Below, piece after piece: positions 1 through 11,159 of a stretch of 40,075 nt of DNA (within the stretch, counting starts at the first letter, position 1; the number at the start of each line of letters is the position of its first letter). Location of the stretch: assembly GCA_036897095.1 (NCBI GenBank), contig JAYMSP010000860.1, positions 1 through 40,075 on the forward strand, given 5' to 3'. Under the pieces are notes generated by a model. That model was given only the letters and a program-made list of their open reading frames with translations, searched no databases and was not told the DNA's origin. Both the position numbers and the translations under genes were made by a program. The stretch comes from Plantago elongata. Lineage: Eukaryota > Streptophyta > Magnoliopsida > Lamiales > Plantaginaceae.

Positions 1-1
1 T

Positions 2-544
2 AATGTGAACAAGGAGTCGCTGTTGAAGCCTGCTAATTCAGCCGTTCCCCTGCTTGTGCTTGAATGTGGAGAAGCTACTGGAAAAGTGGCCTACAGATGC
101 AATAAGTGTGACAGGTATTATTCTGACGACCATCGTGCAATTTGCCCTACCTGCAATCACCAAATGTATACTGGTGCTGGTGCTGGTTTAATATATGTTG
201 CACCACCAGCAACTGTTAAGACTGCGGATAATGAAGGGGGGTTCGTGAAGGGGGTGGTGACTTACATGGTGATGGATGACATGGTGATCAAGCCAATGTC
301 TACGATTTCGAGCCTTGCTATGTTGAGCAAGTTTGATGTTAAGGAAGTAGGTGCTTTGCAGGAAAAGGTGGTTAACATTGGCATGAATGAGGTAATATAC
401 ATATCAATGCAAATTGATTGCTCTCTGTTTGTTTTTATTGTAAGAAGAAATACTGATCTGGTTCTTGTTTTGTAGGCGGTGAAGCTGTTGAAGACTTCTC
501 TCTACTCCAAGAAGGTCTTCACTGAAGTCTTTCTCAATAACTAA
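2..544 (+). CDS. DUF674 family protein, 3' part of gene (copy 1)
   Basis: This is the C-terminal two thirds of a DUF674 protein, cut by the left window edge. Exons are 2-391 and 476-544, joined by an 84-nt GT-AG intron; the protein ends in VFTEVFLNN. It matches residues 75 onward of the complete copy at 1707-2478 almost base for base, including the intron position and much of the intron. The visible part carries a CxxC-x11-CPTC pattern that resembles a zinc ribbon. DUF674 is a large plant family, often in tandem clusters, with no established function. The near identity of the two copies indicates a recent tandem duplication. The missing 5' part must lie left of the window, so whether the whole gene is intact cannot be judged. 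Confidence 0.85.
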
Positions 545-1143
545 AGTCATTAAGCTTTATGTTTGCTTTTGATGATTATTACTAGTATGTCTGTTTTTAT
601 TGCATGATCGGGTTTAGTAACCATTCAGAATCTTCCTTGTACTCCTTGTTATCATCATTATGGAACTAGTGTTATGTTTTAAGTGCTTGTTTTGAGCTCA
701 TGGTGTTCCTTGATCTGTCATGGTTGCAGTTTATCAGCCATGGTTATAGACTTGAAAATGGATTAGGTATAGCCATATTGGACCTGCAATTCATCAATTC
801 GGTTTGGAAGTTAGAACAAAATGATATGGATGATGAAATTTTGGTAAAGTCCGGTTTTGGTGTCAGTGAAGAGTGAAAATCATATCATCCATGTACAAGT
901 GTTTGACACACAAACTTAATTTACCCAAGTGTAATGTAGATTTTTATATTATTTAAAACAATCAAATCAAGTGCTTGTTCATTCCTCTTCTTCTCCAACC
1001 AATTGACTGGATAGGGTGTGAAATCTGTTTATTTATATCAAATCCTCCAATAAAAGGCCTTGATAGTTACCTGTATCTGCACTTCAGCTAGAAAACACAC
1101 ACTTTTCTGTTGATCATCAATGCACTAACAAACAGAGATAAAT
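545..1143. other. Intergenic, DUF674 copy 1 to remnant
   Basis: This stretch holds the 3' flank of copy 1. Its first part (about 545-680) is similar to the 3' flank of the second copy (about 2479-2610), so the duplicated unit extends past the stop codon. No further gene is seen. Confidence 0.5.
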
Positions 1144-1240
1144 ATGTTCACCAAAGCTGGCAAAGATTGTGTCGATCTCTTGTTCTGCCTCGTGTCTCTG
1201 CCGATTGGAAATTAATCAGGCTGCTAAAAGGATAAGACAT
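1144..1240 (+). pseudogene. DUF674 5' remnant
   Basis: From the ATG at 1144 the translation reads FTKAGKDCVDLL and then LVSLPIGN before a TAA. This parallels FAEAGKDCVDFL and LMSLPIAT near residues 22-43 of the complete neighbour. The nucleotide match resumes after the stop (tcaggctgcta) and is offset by about one base. No DUF674 sequence follows, so this is a short decayed piece of a third copy lying between the two recognisable genes. Confidence 0.75.
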
Positions 1241-1706
1241 CATCCAGCCTGATACAAGCAAAGAAGCATAAACTCATATTGTTATGACCAAATTATCAGA
1301 ACATGTAGACTTTCATTACCTTAGAATTTACAGAAAAATGTACAAATGAAATGCTAACGCCTATATAAACATCTACACTAGAAGAACAAGAAAATCTTGA
1401 TTATAGTTTCACCTAATGTCGTTTATTGAAAATCGCATAAATCCCCTAAAAGTTATGTACGATTGAACTCTAAGTGAACCCTAATTTCAGATATTTGGTA
1501 CATTTTGGTTATGTTGTGCATTGGTGCATTGCACTGGCCAACCGGAATCGTCTTAGGAAATTAAACTGTACGCCTGGATTATAGGAAATAAACTACCCAC
1601 TAATCAGATAATGGAACCACACCTTCTCTAAATAGCTATACACTATACATTCACTTCACACAATTCAAACAAAGCTATACTATTATATTGAACAAAGAGA
1701 AACAAA
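1233..1706. other. Intergenic, upstream of DUF674 copy 2
   Basis: This is AT-rich sequence with no gene. It serves as the upstream region of the complete DUF674 copy. Confidence 0.4.
1628..1640 (+). promoter_or_regulatory. Possible TATA box of DUF674 copy 2
   Basis: The sequence tctaaatagctat lies about 70 bases before the ATG at 1707 and resembles the plant TATAAATA box. It is a weak match with no transcript support. Confidence 0.3.
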
Positions 1707-2478
1707 ATGGCAGATTCATCCAAAGTGTGCTTGAAGCTGCTGATCAACACCGCAACAAACAAAGTCCTTTTCGCCGAGGCTGGCAAAGATTGTGTGGATT
1801 TCTTGTTCCACCTCATGTCTCTGCCGATTGCAACAGTAATCAGGCTGCTACGCGAACAAGGCATGGTTGGTTGCTTGGGAAATCTGTACGAGAGCATCGA
1901 AAATCTTAACGAGACTTACGTCCAACCTAATGTGAACAAGGAGTCGCTGTTGAAGCCTGCTAATTCAGCCGTTCCCCTGCTTGTGCTTGAATGTGGAGAA
2001 GCTACCGGAAAAGTGGCTTACAAATGCAATAGATGTAGCAGGTATTATTCTGACGACCATCGTGCAATTTGCCCTACCTGCAATCTCCAAATGTCAACTG
2101 GTGCTGGTGCTGGTTTAATATATGTTGCACCACCAGCAACTGTCAAGACTGCGGATAACGAAGGGGGGTTCGTGAAGGGGGTGGTGACTTACATGGTGAT
2201 GGATGACCTGGTGATCAAGCCAATGTCTACGATTTCGAGCCTTGCTATGTTGAGCAAGTTTGATGTTAAGGAAGTAGGTGCTTTGCAGGAAAAGGTGGTT
2301 AACATTGGCATGAATGAGGTAATGTATATTCACTTCCTTCACTTAATTGCTCTCTCTTTGTTTTGATTGTTAAGGTAAGAAAAAAAATACTGATCTGGTT
2401 CTTGTTTTGTAGGCTGTGAAGCTGCTGAAGACTTCTCTCTACTCCAAGAAGGTCTTCACTGAAGTCTTCCTCAATTAA
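1707..2478 (+). CDS. DUF674 family protein (copy 2, complete)
   Basis: This is a complete DUF674 gene of two exons, 1707-2318 and 2413-2478, with a 94-nt GT-AG intron, giving about 225 residues. The protein opens MADSSKVCLKLLIN, followed by the family-typical FAEAGKDCVDFLF and SLPIATVIRLL. Cysteines at about 107, 110, 122 and 125 form CxxC-x11-CxxC, a zinc-ribbon-like pattern. Many DUF674 proteins carry two tandem domains; this one has a single domain. The start is the first ATG after a short leader and opens directly into conserved sequence. Its role in the cell is unknown; the family is plant-specific and expanded in clusters, as here. Confidence 0.9.
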
Positions 2479-3062
2479 TAACGTCATTAGGCTTTATGTT
2501 TGCTTTTGATGATTACTAGTATCTCTGTTGTTATTGCATGATCTGGTTTAGTAACCATTGTCAGAAGTTTCCCTGTACTCCTTGTTATCATCATTATGGA
2601 ACTAGTATTATCCCTTTAGATGATACAGTAGAAGGTATTACAGGCGATTTCTTGGAAACTTGAGTACTTAGCTTGTAGATATTTCAATTAGCTTTCATTA
2701 ACCCCTATCTTTTTGCTCTATAACTTTTGGACGGAACAATGTCAATATTTTGGTGTTCAGTTGTGGATAAATCAGCACAACGCAATAATATTGAAAATAT
2801 AAGTAAACCCATCCTGCAGCTCGAACCCAGATAAAAAAAAAACTCAGTCTAACGAATTTCTAATTTCAGTACACCAGATACTTTTCTTGTTATCATCTAC
2901 TATGAACTTCCAAAACTCCAGGCTAGACCAAAAGGAAACAAAAACAAAAGTGATAAACAGATATCTAGTTCTCAAGTGGGAAACTTTCCTCCTACAAATC
3001 CTAATTAAGTTACACAAACTAAACAGCATGCTACTATCCATCTAACCATTATCTCACAAGTA
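2479..3062. other. Intergenic, DUF674 copy 2 to secreted peptide
   Basis: The two genes on either side converge here, so this holds both 3' flanks. Nothing else is recognised. Confidence 0.4.
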
Positions 3063-3362
3063 CTAAGGCTTGGGCGAACTCTTGTCTGAACCGCACTTAA
3101 ATGAGCCAAGGGGTTCATAGTTGGCGAACCGACTAGGTGCAGAGGAGTGCTTGAATCCTTTAGGCATGCAGTTCTTCAGTTCACTTCCACGGATGGGTCG
3201 TCGTTTATGATTCAACAACGTCGTGTAGTCTTGTGTTTTTGGCAGGGCGGTAGAAGGTGCACTGTGCAATACTGGATGGTGTCTAGCCATGACTTGATGC
3301 ATTGGACATAGCAAGAAGAAGAAGAGGAAGATGGTGATTTGAAGTAAAATTGATGGAGACAT
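3063..3362 (-). CDS. Small secreted peptide precursor, IDA-like candidate
   Basis: This intronless gene encodes 99 residues. The N-terminus is a clear signal peptide, with a hydrophobic core at residues 5-20 and likely cleavage after about residue 26 (VMA/RHH). The middle is basic and variable. Near the C-terminus is MPKGFKHSSAPSRF, followed by NYEPLGSFKC. The PKG and SAPSR parts resemble the EPIP motif of INFLORESCENCE DEFICIENT IN ABSCISSION (IDA) peptides, which are also made from short intronless secreted precursors. The match is partial: the PIPP core is absent and residues continue after the motif. The sequence supports a secreted signalling-peptide precursor well, but IDA family membership is inference. 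A TATA box lies about 75 bases upstream. Confidence 0.7.
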   Translation of the reverse strand: MSPSILLQITIFLFFFLLCPMHQVMARHHPVLHSAPSTALPKTQDYTTLLNHKRRPIRGSELKNCMPKGFKHSSAPSRFANYEPLGSFKCGSDKSSPKP

Positions 3363-3435
3363 TATGGTGTGTGTTTGTTTTTGCTAGTGCGTGTGTGAAT
3401 AGGTTGTTGCAAGAAAAGAGATGAGCAAGTGACCC

Positions 3436-3442
3436 TTAAATA
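3436..3442 (-). promoter_or_regulatory. TATA box of the secreted-peptide gene
   Basis: On the minus strand this reads TATTTAA in the context cctatttaagg, about 75 bases upstream of the ATG at 3362. Both spacing and sequence fit a plant core promoter. Confidence 0.55.
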
Positions 3443-3642
3443 GGCCTCGATTTAATGGGAATAGTACTAGGACATGTCCGTGGATTTACTAGCATCAGGC
3501 AACTTATCTAAGTGTAATAAATAGATTGTAATGCAATAGTAGTACGTATCATTTAATTTAGATGTTGCATTCTAAATCCTATAAAGATTTTATGGCGGGA
3601 ATTGTAAGGTGGAAAAAGTCGAAAATTGCTTCTTCTTATATA

Positions 3643-3882
3643 CTTCCTCCTTCCCGGTTTGAATATCTCGCTTTCCATTTCGGACTTCACGATCTGGATG
3701 TCTCGTTTTTTTAAATAGAAAATTTCTTTCCTACTTTATACATTATACCTCATAATTTATTCATTATTTCTCCTACTTTATCCAATTACATTCATAATTT
3801 ATTACTTTCTTTTTTTACTTTATCATTTTTTTTTAAAATTTATGTCCGGTCCCGCAGGACATCCAAACTGGAACGGAGTAAG
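3643..3882. mobile_element. Stowaway-like (Tc1/mariner) MITE
   Basis: The ends are imperfect inverted repeats. The left end reads cttcctccttcccggtttg and the reverse complement of the right end reads cttactccgttccagtttg. Both lie next to a TA dinucleotide, the expected 2-bp target duplication. The 'tactccctccgtccc' type of end is the hallmark of plant Stowaway elements. The element is about 240 bp, AT-rich and non-coding. Confidence 0.8.
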
Positions 3883-4923
3883 TATGTTTTCAATTTTGAT
3901 GACTCTAACTTCTTGATGTTCAATTTTTGTGTTTGTATATAATCTTTTCTGTTATCAAAATGAACAAAAATACATCCGAATACGGAATGTGACATAATTA
4001 GGCATTAACAATTTAAACTAAAATTCTCGTAATCTTAATATTATAGTCACTGTCACAGTTAATTTTTATGACATTTAAAACTTGTTGATGTTATCAATAT
4101 TTCATATGTACAATGAATCACATGTTCTAATAATATTTGTTGAACCTCATAAATTGAGTTAATCGAAACAGGCCGCGACCGGCTCAAATGCATAATGCAT
4201 TGTATGTAGTGAAGTTTTGTGTATTACTACTACTTCACTATATTTTGATAGTATTTGAATTTGAATTGTGAGTAATTGCGGGTAATGAATAAGAGAAGTG
4301 CAGAACGTGAGCATGAGTTGTGAGAAGGTTGGGAAGTCCGTGAATATCTGTCAAACGCACTAAAGTCCGCCATGCATAGTTTTGAATCTATATTTGCCTG
4401 AAATTAAATGCATTTACAAATTATTTGTGATTTTTGCGTTGTGCCAGATGTTTGAGGGACCTCCAGCATCATAATATACACCTATCACCCTGTTGGGCTT
4501 TGATCCAACTAATTTATCCGTGTGTTGGGTTAGATCCATCATTCAATGACATTCATTGCTCGTGGGCTGGTGTTTTTGTATGTACTAGGTTCGATTTCGA
4601 TCAGGAAAAAGGTCGTCATTTAAAACTATATTAATTTTTAGATGAGATACCTAATTACTTCGATGATACATAACCTATATCCAGAAATTCCAATAAATTA
4701 TTAATTATGCTACAAAATATATTTTACAAGCCAATACATAAATCATTCTTTCATAATATTGAAATTCAAGAACTCTATATACCAATAATTGGACTTTATG
4801 TGGGATTCTATGCCAAAAATACATGAACTTTATAAAACAAAGAAATGATTGGATGTGGATGCGAACTCTAAACCCTACCTATAAATTACATTACACGTAC
4901 AAATTAAATATCACATTTAGAAT

Positions 4924-4985
4924 GTGTTTTCTTCAACTGAAAATTTATTCAGTCCAGTTCAGTAAATTTAAATTGAAGAGAACAC
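4924..4985. mobile_element. Mini-MITE, TIR family gtgttctcttcaactgaaa (copy 1)
   Basis: The left arm gtgttttcttcaactgaaaa and the right arm (reverse complement gtgttctcttcaatttaaa) form an inverted repeat around a spacer of about 15 bp. The same terminal sequence appears at 14491-14644 and 20269-20406, which suggests an internally deleted member of one MITE family. Confidence 0.55.
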
Positions 4986-5338
4986 AACTTAAATATAATA
5001 TTTAATTTATGATTTAACTTGGCATTATTATTGTTGTACTTCTTACATCACAAATCAAATACACTATATTCGTTATGGGTTTAAATTTCCACAAATTTAA
5101 AACAAATTTTAAAATAGAATGATGTTACATTTAAGAGCAACTGTTTTTGTATCATGTACAACAACACTCGATCAAATTAGTTGGCATGCCAAATTAATAT
5201 CGCATAAAAGTAGCAAATAAAAGAAAGTTTTTGGTGTGACATACAATTATCCCAACTATAACAAATAAGACCACACAATTGAAATAAATAAAGTTTTCGA
5301 CATTCTTTTCACTCTTAAATGCAAAAGACTCCCAAGAA

Positions 5339-7436
5339 ATGCAATCTCCAACTCTACCGATAGCTTCCTTCAATTACAGTAAGTATCCATTAATCAATAG
5401 CAGCTTTAACCTCTGTCACATATTTATGTCTTGTTAGTTGTAAACGTGTAATGGGAGTTAACATCTTCACGTTTTTATGTGTTTACTGCTATCCAATTCT
5501 CTCCTTATTGTTGGTTGTTGAGTTAAAGCTCAATGTGTTGTTTTTTCTTCAATTTTGTGATGGATTATTTAGGAGTGTAAGGTGCTTGCCAAAATCATTT
5601 ATGGATATTAAAGATCATGGTTGGTTTTTTAGATTGAATTTAACTTATTATCAGTTATAGACACTTTGAGTTTGGTTTTGAAGCAGAAAAGAAGTGCAAG
5701 TGTTATTGAGATGCAATAATTTATGAGCTTGCAGTTTTTAGGTTTTGGAAGTATGATGTTTATTGAATATGGGTTGAAGATATAATTGTTACCAAATTGA
5801 TTGAATTATGGTAGGTGAAATAAGGCTGAACAACCATTTGGCTTCATTGCTCTGTTTGAAGTTCAGTTCACTTGTGTTGTTAGTTGATGTTCAGGCTTGC
5901 TAGTGAGATAGAAGCAATACGTTTATCGTGGTGAGATAAGAGTGCAGGTCTTTCTTCTAGTTGGTGTAAAATGTTTTTGGACTTTGGCAGCTTGATATGG
6001 TTTTGGTAATATATTCAAGTGTGGCATGTAATTTCATCAGACGATATGTACTAATTTAACCAGAGAATTTTTGCGAGTGGGTACGTGTATGATGACAGAA
6101 TTCAGGGAAAATGCTCGGATTGTTGGATGAAAGTGTGGACTTAGTTTTCCTTTCAGTTTCTGGGTAGTTCTGATTCGCCATGTTCATTTGTTTTTCGAGG
6201 TGATTTCAACAATCCTCTAATTTGAAAAAAAATAACAATACGGTTCTAGAATGATGTAATTCTTAGTGACTAGCTTTAAGTATCCATTAGTTTAATGGGA
6301 TAATCTTAAGCCTATCTGAAGCAGCTAAAAATTTTTAAGTGCAAACAAAATTTTGGTTCAGTGCATAGAAACGCAAAGATATGTCTGTATAGAATGACAA
6401 TATCGTTATGAGGAGTTTAGGTATTCAATGATGTAATGGAATAAACCAATTTTATAAGTCCAATTCTATGTGAATCAGCTTGAAGTTTCATGTGCAAACC
6501 AGATTTTGTCTCTAGATTGACGTAATTCTTATTGACTAGCTTACAGTATCCAATAATGTTGTGGAATAATTCGTGTTTATTTATCATTCTATGGTGAAGC
6601 ATGTAGAACTTTCACTTGCAAACAAGGTGCTGATTCTGTGTGTACAAAGAACTTGAAGGTAGGAGGTAGCAGAAGAGTCAGAATACCATCAGCATTACCA
6701 GAAACTTTAGTTTCTATTGCAGTTGCCGCTACAGTTGTTGGTGCTGCTGCTACATTTCTTGCGAAAAGAAATAAAGATGCTGAAGCAATTGAGGTATTCA
6801 AACACTTGAAATGCATGCCTATAATTATTTCATAAAATATGTTAAAAATTAAAATACATGACCTCATAATATGCAGTGCATGCAGCAACTGAAAGAGCGT
6901 TTATACTTCACAAAACCTCAGTCCGCTATGTTAATATGAAGAATGGTGACTGAAGATAGTTTTTTTACGCGATAATTATTATAGATGTGATCAACAAATT
7001 ACATGTTATTATGACCTCCATTCATCTTATTCCAAATCCAAGGTTCATGCTTATTTACGGTTCAAATAGTTTACTGGAGAATGAATCACTTATGTTGACT
7101 GCAACCTCATAATGGACAGGCCCCTTCAAAGACATGCGAGGACTGTGGTGGTTCAGGTATATGCGCAGAATGTAAAGGTGAAGGATTTGTTGTGAAGCGA
7201 TTATCTGAGGAAAATGCACAAAGGGCAAGATTAATGTCAAGTAATGCTGCAACTAGATACACAGCAGGGTAAGTTGTTCAAGTTCATTCCATCTTCCTTT
7301 TGTGCCTCAAAATTACACTTTTGATATTATTCCATGTTGTATTAACAGACTTCCGAAGAAGTGGAGCTACTGCACAAAGTGTTCCTCTGCTCGATCCTGT
7401 AATACATGTGGTGGTAGTGGGAAGCTAGCCTACTAG
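5339..7436 (+). CDS. Plastid-type membrane protein with DnaJ-like cysteine-rich zinc domain
   Basis: Four exons are proposed: 5339-5378, 6627-6793, 7120-7268 and 7349-7436, giving 147 residues with all junctions in frame. The N-terminus is rich in Ser, Thr and basic residues and could be a short plastid transit peptide. Residues 41-59 form a hydrophobic, alanine-rich membrane span. The C-terminal half carries four CxxC pairs (75/78, 84/87, 127/130, 136/139), including CEDCGGSG, CAECKGEG and CNTCGGSG, which are DnaJ-type zinc-binding repeats without a J domain. This layout resembles thylakoid proteins such as LQY1 and the BSD2-like group, which assist photosystem or Rubisco assembly; that role is inferred. 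The last three exons are secure. Exon 1 and the 1248-nt first intron are the weakest part: they were chosen because they give canonical GT-AG ends and an open frame. Confidence 0.75.
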
Positions 7437-8025
7437 AACTAATCCATCAATGGCGTATCCTCAAGATCAAGTTGAAGTCACTGGTGGATTCTACCATGAT
7501 AGCTAGCTGATCTGAGATTATAGATGTGAGTTATATGCTTGTTCCACAGATTTTTATACTGGCCTATTGTTCAAAATATTGTGAATCCTCTCCGACTTGT
7601 ACTAGAACCTCTAAAATTTCCTCTAAAATTTTATCGATATTGTCATTACATGTTGACATATTGGTTTTACAGCTGGTGGTCAATTTTTATGGATGGTACA
7701 TTAGTTTCTCTTATGGAGCCAGCCATATTAGGTGAATTGCATACAATTTGAACATGAGTGACAATATGGCTATGTGGTATGCTAAAACTGAGGCTTCATA
7801 GTCCTGGAGGAAACCTATATAATGTTAAATCTGATGGTATGTTGGGCATCCAAAAGCTTTGCTGATGAATGCATTGGACTGACAAGCCCGTTTGACAAAA
7901 ATTCCATTTCATGGTAGCAACTTCTGTGTCACTCGGTGATAATTAGAGTGACAAAAAGGATGTGGCAACACCATAGTGAGTGGCCTAAAAAAATGAGGGA
8001 ATGCAAATTTGTGTATCATTGCTCG
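7437..8025. other. Intergenic between convergent genes
   Basis: This holds the 3' flanks of the DnaJ-type gene (+) and the valyl-tRNA synthetase gene (-). Overlapping short ORFs at 7526-7751 look like chance. Confidence 0.5.
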
Positions 8026-11000
8026 TCAATGATCTTGCTGGTGAAGGAGACGTTGATGATTCTCCTTGACCGATAATAGTTCCTTCAACAGTGAAGCTAG
8101 CTTTTCCTCATTTTTCTCACGGATTAGAACAGGGACTTTCTCCTGATAACCGGGAGCATTTTTCTTCTTCTCCAACTCATCACATTGCCTGCAATTAAGG
8201 TTAAGATCATTGAACCAGCAAATGAACCGCTGAGGAAGTGTAGAAAAAAATGAAGTGTGCATAATAGCAGCATGAACAGATCACAAGAATAGTTCTAGAA
8301 AGGGAAACAGGCCTAGAATAGAAAAGGTTTCAAGGATTGATTTCTCACCTTTTAATCTCATCCATCTTTTTGTTGAGCTTCTCAAGTTCAGCTTCCACGT
8401 TGATGGTCCCTGCTCGTAGCTTAATAAATAGAATCCAGAGACTAAAATAAGGAAGTAACTGTGACTTCATTCCATCAGAGAACTCAAGGGGCTAGTATAA
8501 AACTAATGAAAACTTATTAAACAAAATACATACTTCTAATGAGATTAGATTGGCAAGAGTTGAAATCTCCAGCTTGTACTTCTCAATGAGTTCACAAGTA
8601 TCTTTTTTGCGGCTCACAACGAAAGCATCTCGCCTGGAAACAGATATATATTCATAACTCAATTAGAGCAACACATGACAGACTCTGTATTCAACAGTCT
8701 GCATCCTGAAGACTAGAGGAATATGTACCTTTCAAAAATTTCATTTGGTGGCAACTGTGACCGGAGAGACCTCAGGGATTTTACTACTGATTCGATCATT
8801 TCCATCTCCAGCTCCACACCATCATTACTCCAAGTCTGGGGAAGGAGGATTTGTTGGCATTATGTAACAAAATATCATTTCAATACGTACATTTCAGATA
8901 CTGAAAGGTTACCTCTACGATCGATGGATATTCAGATATCATAATTGATTCTTTCCGCGTTGAGTTATCCTTAGAAGGGAGGCGTTGCCACAATTCTTCC
9001 GTGACGAACGGCATAAAAGGATGAAGTAACCGTAAGCCATTGTCAAGACAAAGCCACAAGGTATACTGTGCACATCTTCTTGCAGATGAAAATGCTGGAT
9101 CATCGCGGGCAAAGTAAGGCTTAATAACTTCAATAAACACATCACACAGTTGATATTGCCACCATGAGTATACAGATGTCGTGGCATCATAGAATTCATA
9201 GGACTCTAACGATAAAATTGTCTTGGATATGGCTTTGTTCAGGACAGAAAGTATCCACCTGCAGCTGAAGGGCATGGAAGCTGGAATAATATCTGTAGGA
9301 GGGGTATATTCATCACCGAGTTTACCCATAGCAAACCTTGTAGCATTCCAAAGCTTGTTACACCAAATACGGTATCCGTACACCCTCTTAATATCCAGAT
9401 TTATTTTGTCAGACTGAACAAAAGAAATATTTCAGACCAGATTTTAGCAATAACAAGAAAATTTATATAGGAGAGGGCATTAGATCCTTACCTGAGCTGT
9501 GTACGAAACAAGTGCGAATCGAAGAGCATCTGTACCACATTCATCAATTCCATTAGGGAAGTCCTTTGCCTGCCCCTCTTTTGCAGTTTTTAGTTCCTTG
9601 GGATCCAAGTTCCCACCCTCCAGTCTTTTGTGAAGATCTATAAGTTTAATTCCGTTGATCACTTCCAGAGGATCAATCACATTTCCTAATGACTTGGACA
9701 TTTTACGGCCATGCGCATCACGTATCATAGGATGCAAGTAAACCTGCGAGAAGTTAATATCGACAAGTCTGATTCAACTCGTAGCTCAAAATTGGGGAAG
9801 GGGGTTCAATACAACAAACAATGAAAGAAGTTCATCATTTAGGAGGTTATAGAAACAGCTAATGAAAAGGTCTCCAGGGTGATAATCAACCAACAGATTA
9901 GACATTTAAACATCAGAATACACCCCAAGTGCACAACTGGAGTTTGAAAGTGCACTATTCGAGCACTTGCAACAAGGCTCACCTTCCTAAAGGGTACATC
10001 ACCCCCCAGCTTCATTCCAAGCATCACCATACGAGCAACCCAGAAGAATAGGATGTCATGACCAGTTTCAAGCACAGATGTTGGATAAAACCGTCCGAGA
10101 TCATGTGTATTATCTGGCCACCCCAGAACTGATAGTGGAAAAAGACCTGAAGAAAACCATGTATCTAGAACATCTGGATCTTGGAATAGTTGAAATTTCT
10201 TCCCAGAAAACAATCGGCTAGCTTCCTCCTCAGCCTCTTCCTTGTTCCTTGCAACAACCCAGTGGTCTTTGTATGCACCAAGCTCCTTAAGCTTATCCTC
10301 ATCCAACACTACATACCATGCAGGAATACGGTGACCCCACCAAAGCTGTCTTGATATACACCAATCACGGATATTTTCAAGCCACCTGCAATGAACAAAT
10401 TAAAATTGTGAATACCAACTTTCAATGCATTTATTGTCATTAGAACGACAATGTATCTCCAACTAAATGCCTGCGGTGTTCTGGGACACTTAGAAACAAA
10501 CAAGGGAAAGACCATAGGATATAGTTCTCATACTGAAGACCCTTAACTGATTGACCTAAAAATACCTTTTCCATTCAGCAACATATTGTTTTGGGATAAT
10601 CTCTATTTTCGGATTTGTTTCATCCGTAACAGCATCAAGACCTTCTTGTGCCATGCTTTTGCAGTTGACATACCACTGAGGCTTTATGAGGGGCTCCACC
10701 ACATCATTAGTTCTCGAACAAACACCAAGGCGCATCTCATTATTTGCGTCACCTCTATAAAGCCCCTTTATTGCAAATAAGAAGAGAAACCAACATTGAT
10801 TTTACTCACAATACTCATACAGATGAGCATCCTAATGTTTACAAATCTCACGAGTTAAAGAAATATACAAAGATACCTTTTCCTTCAGAGCCTTCGTCAA
10901 CTCCACACGAGCTTTGAAACGTGGCATACCATCAAATTCAGAACCACCATTGCTATTTATTTTTCCATCATCAGTGAAGATGTTGATAAATTCAAGACCG

Positions 11001-11123
11001 TGACGCTTGCCAACTTCGAAATCATTTGGATCATGAGCTGGCGTTATCTGTAAAATGATTTACATATCAATGACAATGCCTAGGAAAAGCTTAAATCTAG
11101 ACATATAACACACTTTCTAACTG

Positions 11124-11159
<36 letters not shown>

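Larger units (their letters stand above)
3443..5338. other. Intergenic between divergent genes
   Basis: This is AT-rich DNA between the secreted-peptide gene (-) and the DnaJ-type gene (+). It contains a Stowaway-like MITE (3643-3882) and a very short MITE-like inverted repeat (4924-4985). Short ORFs at 4434 and 4823 have no recognisable features. Confidence 0.5.

Noticed and set aside
1643-1909. Overlapping ORFs on both strands at the start of DUF674 copy 2
   Set aside because: These are alternative frames of the real DUF674 exon; only the frame from 1707 has family similarity.
7526-7751. Two overlapping ORFs downstream of the DnaJ-type gene
   Set aside because: They lie in the 3' flank, overlap each other in different frames and show no motif.
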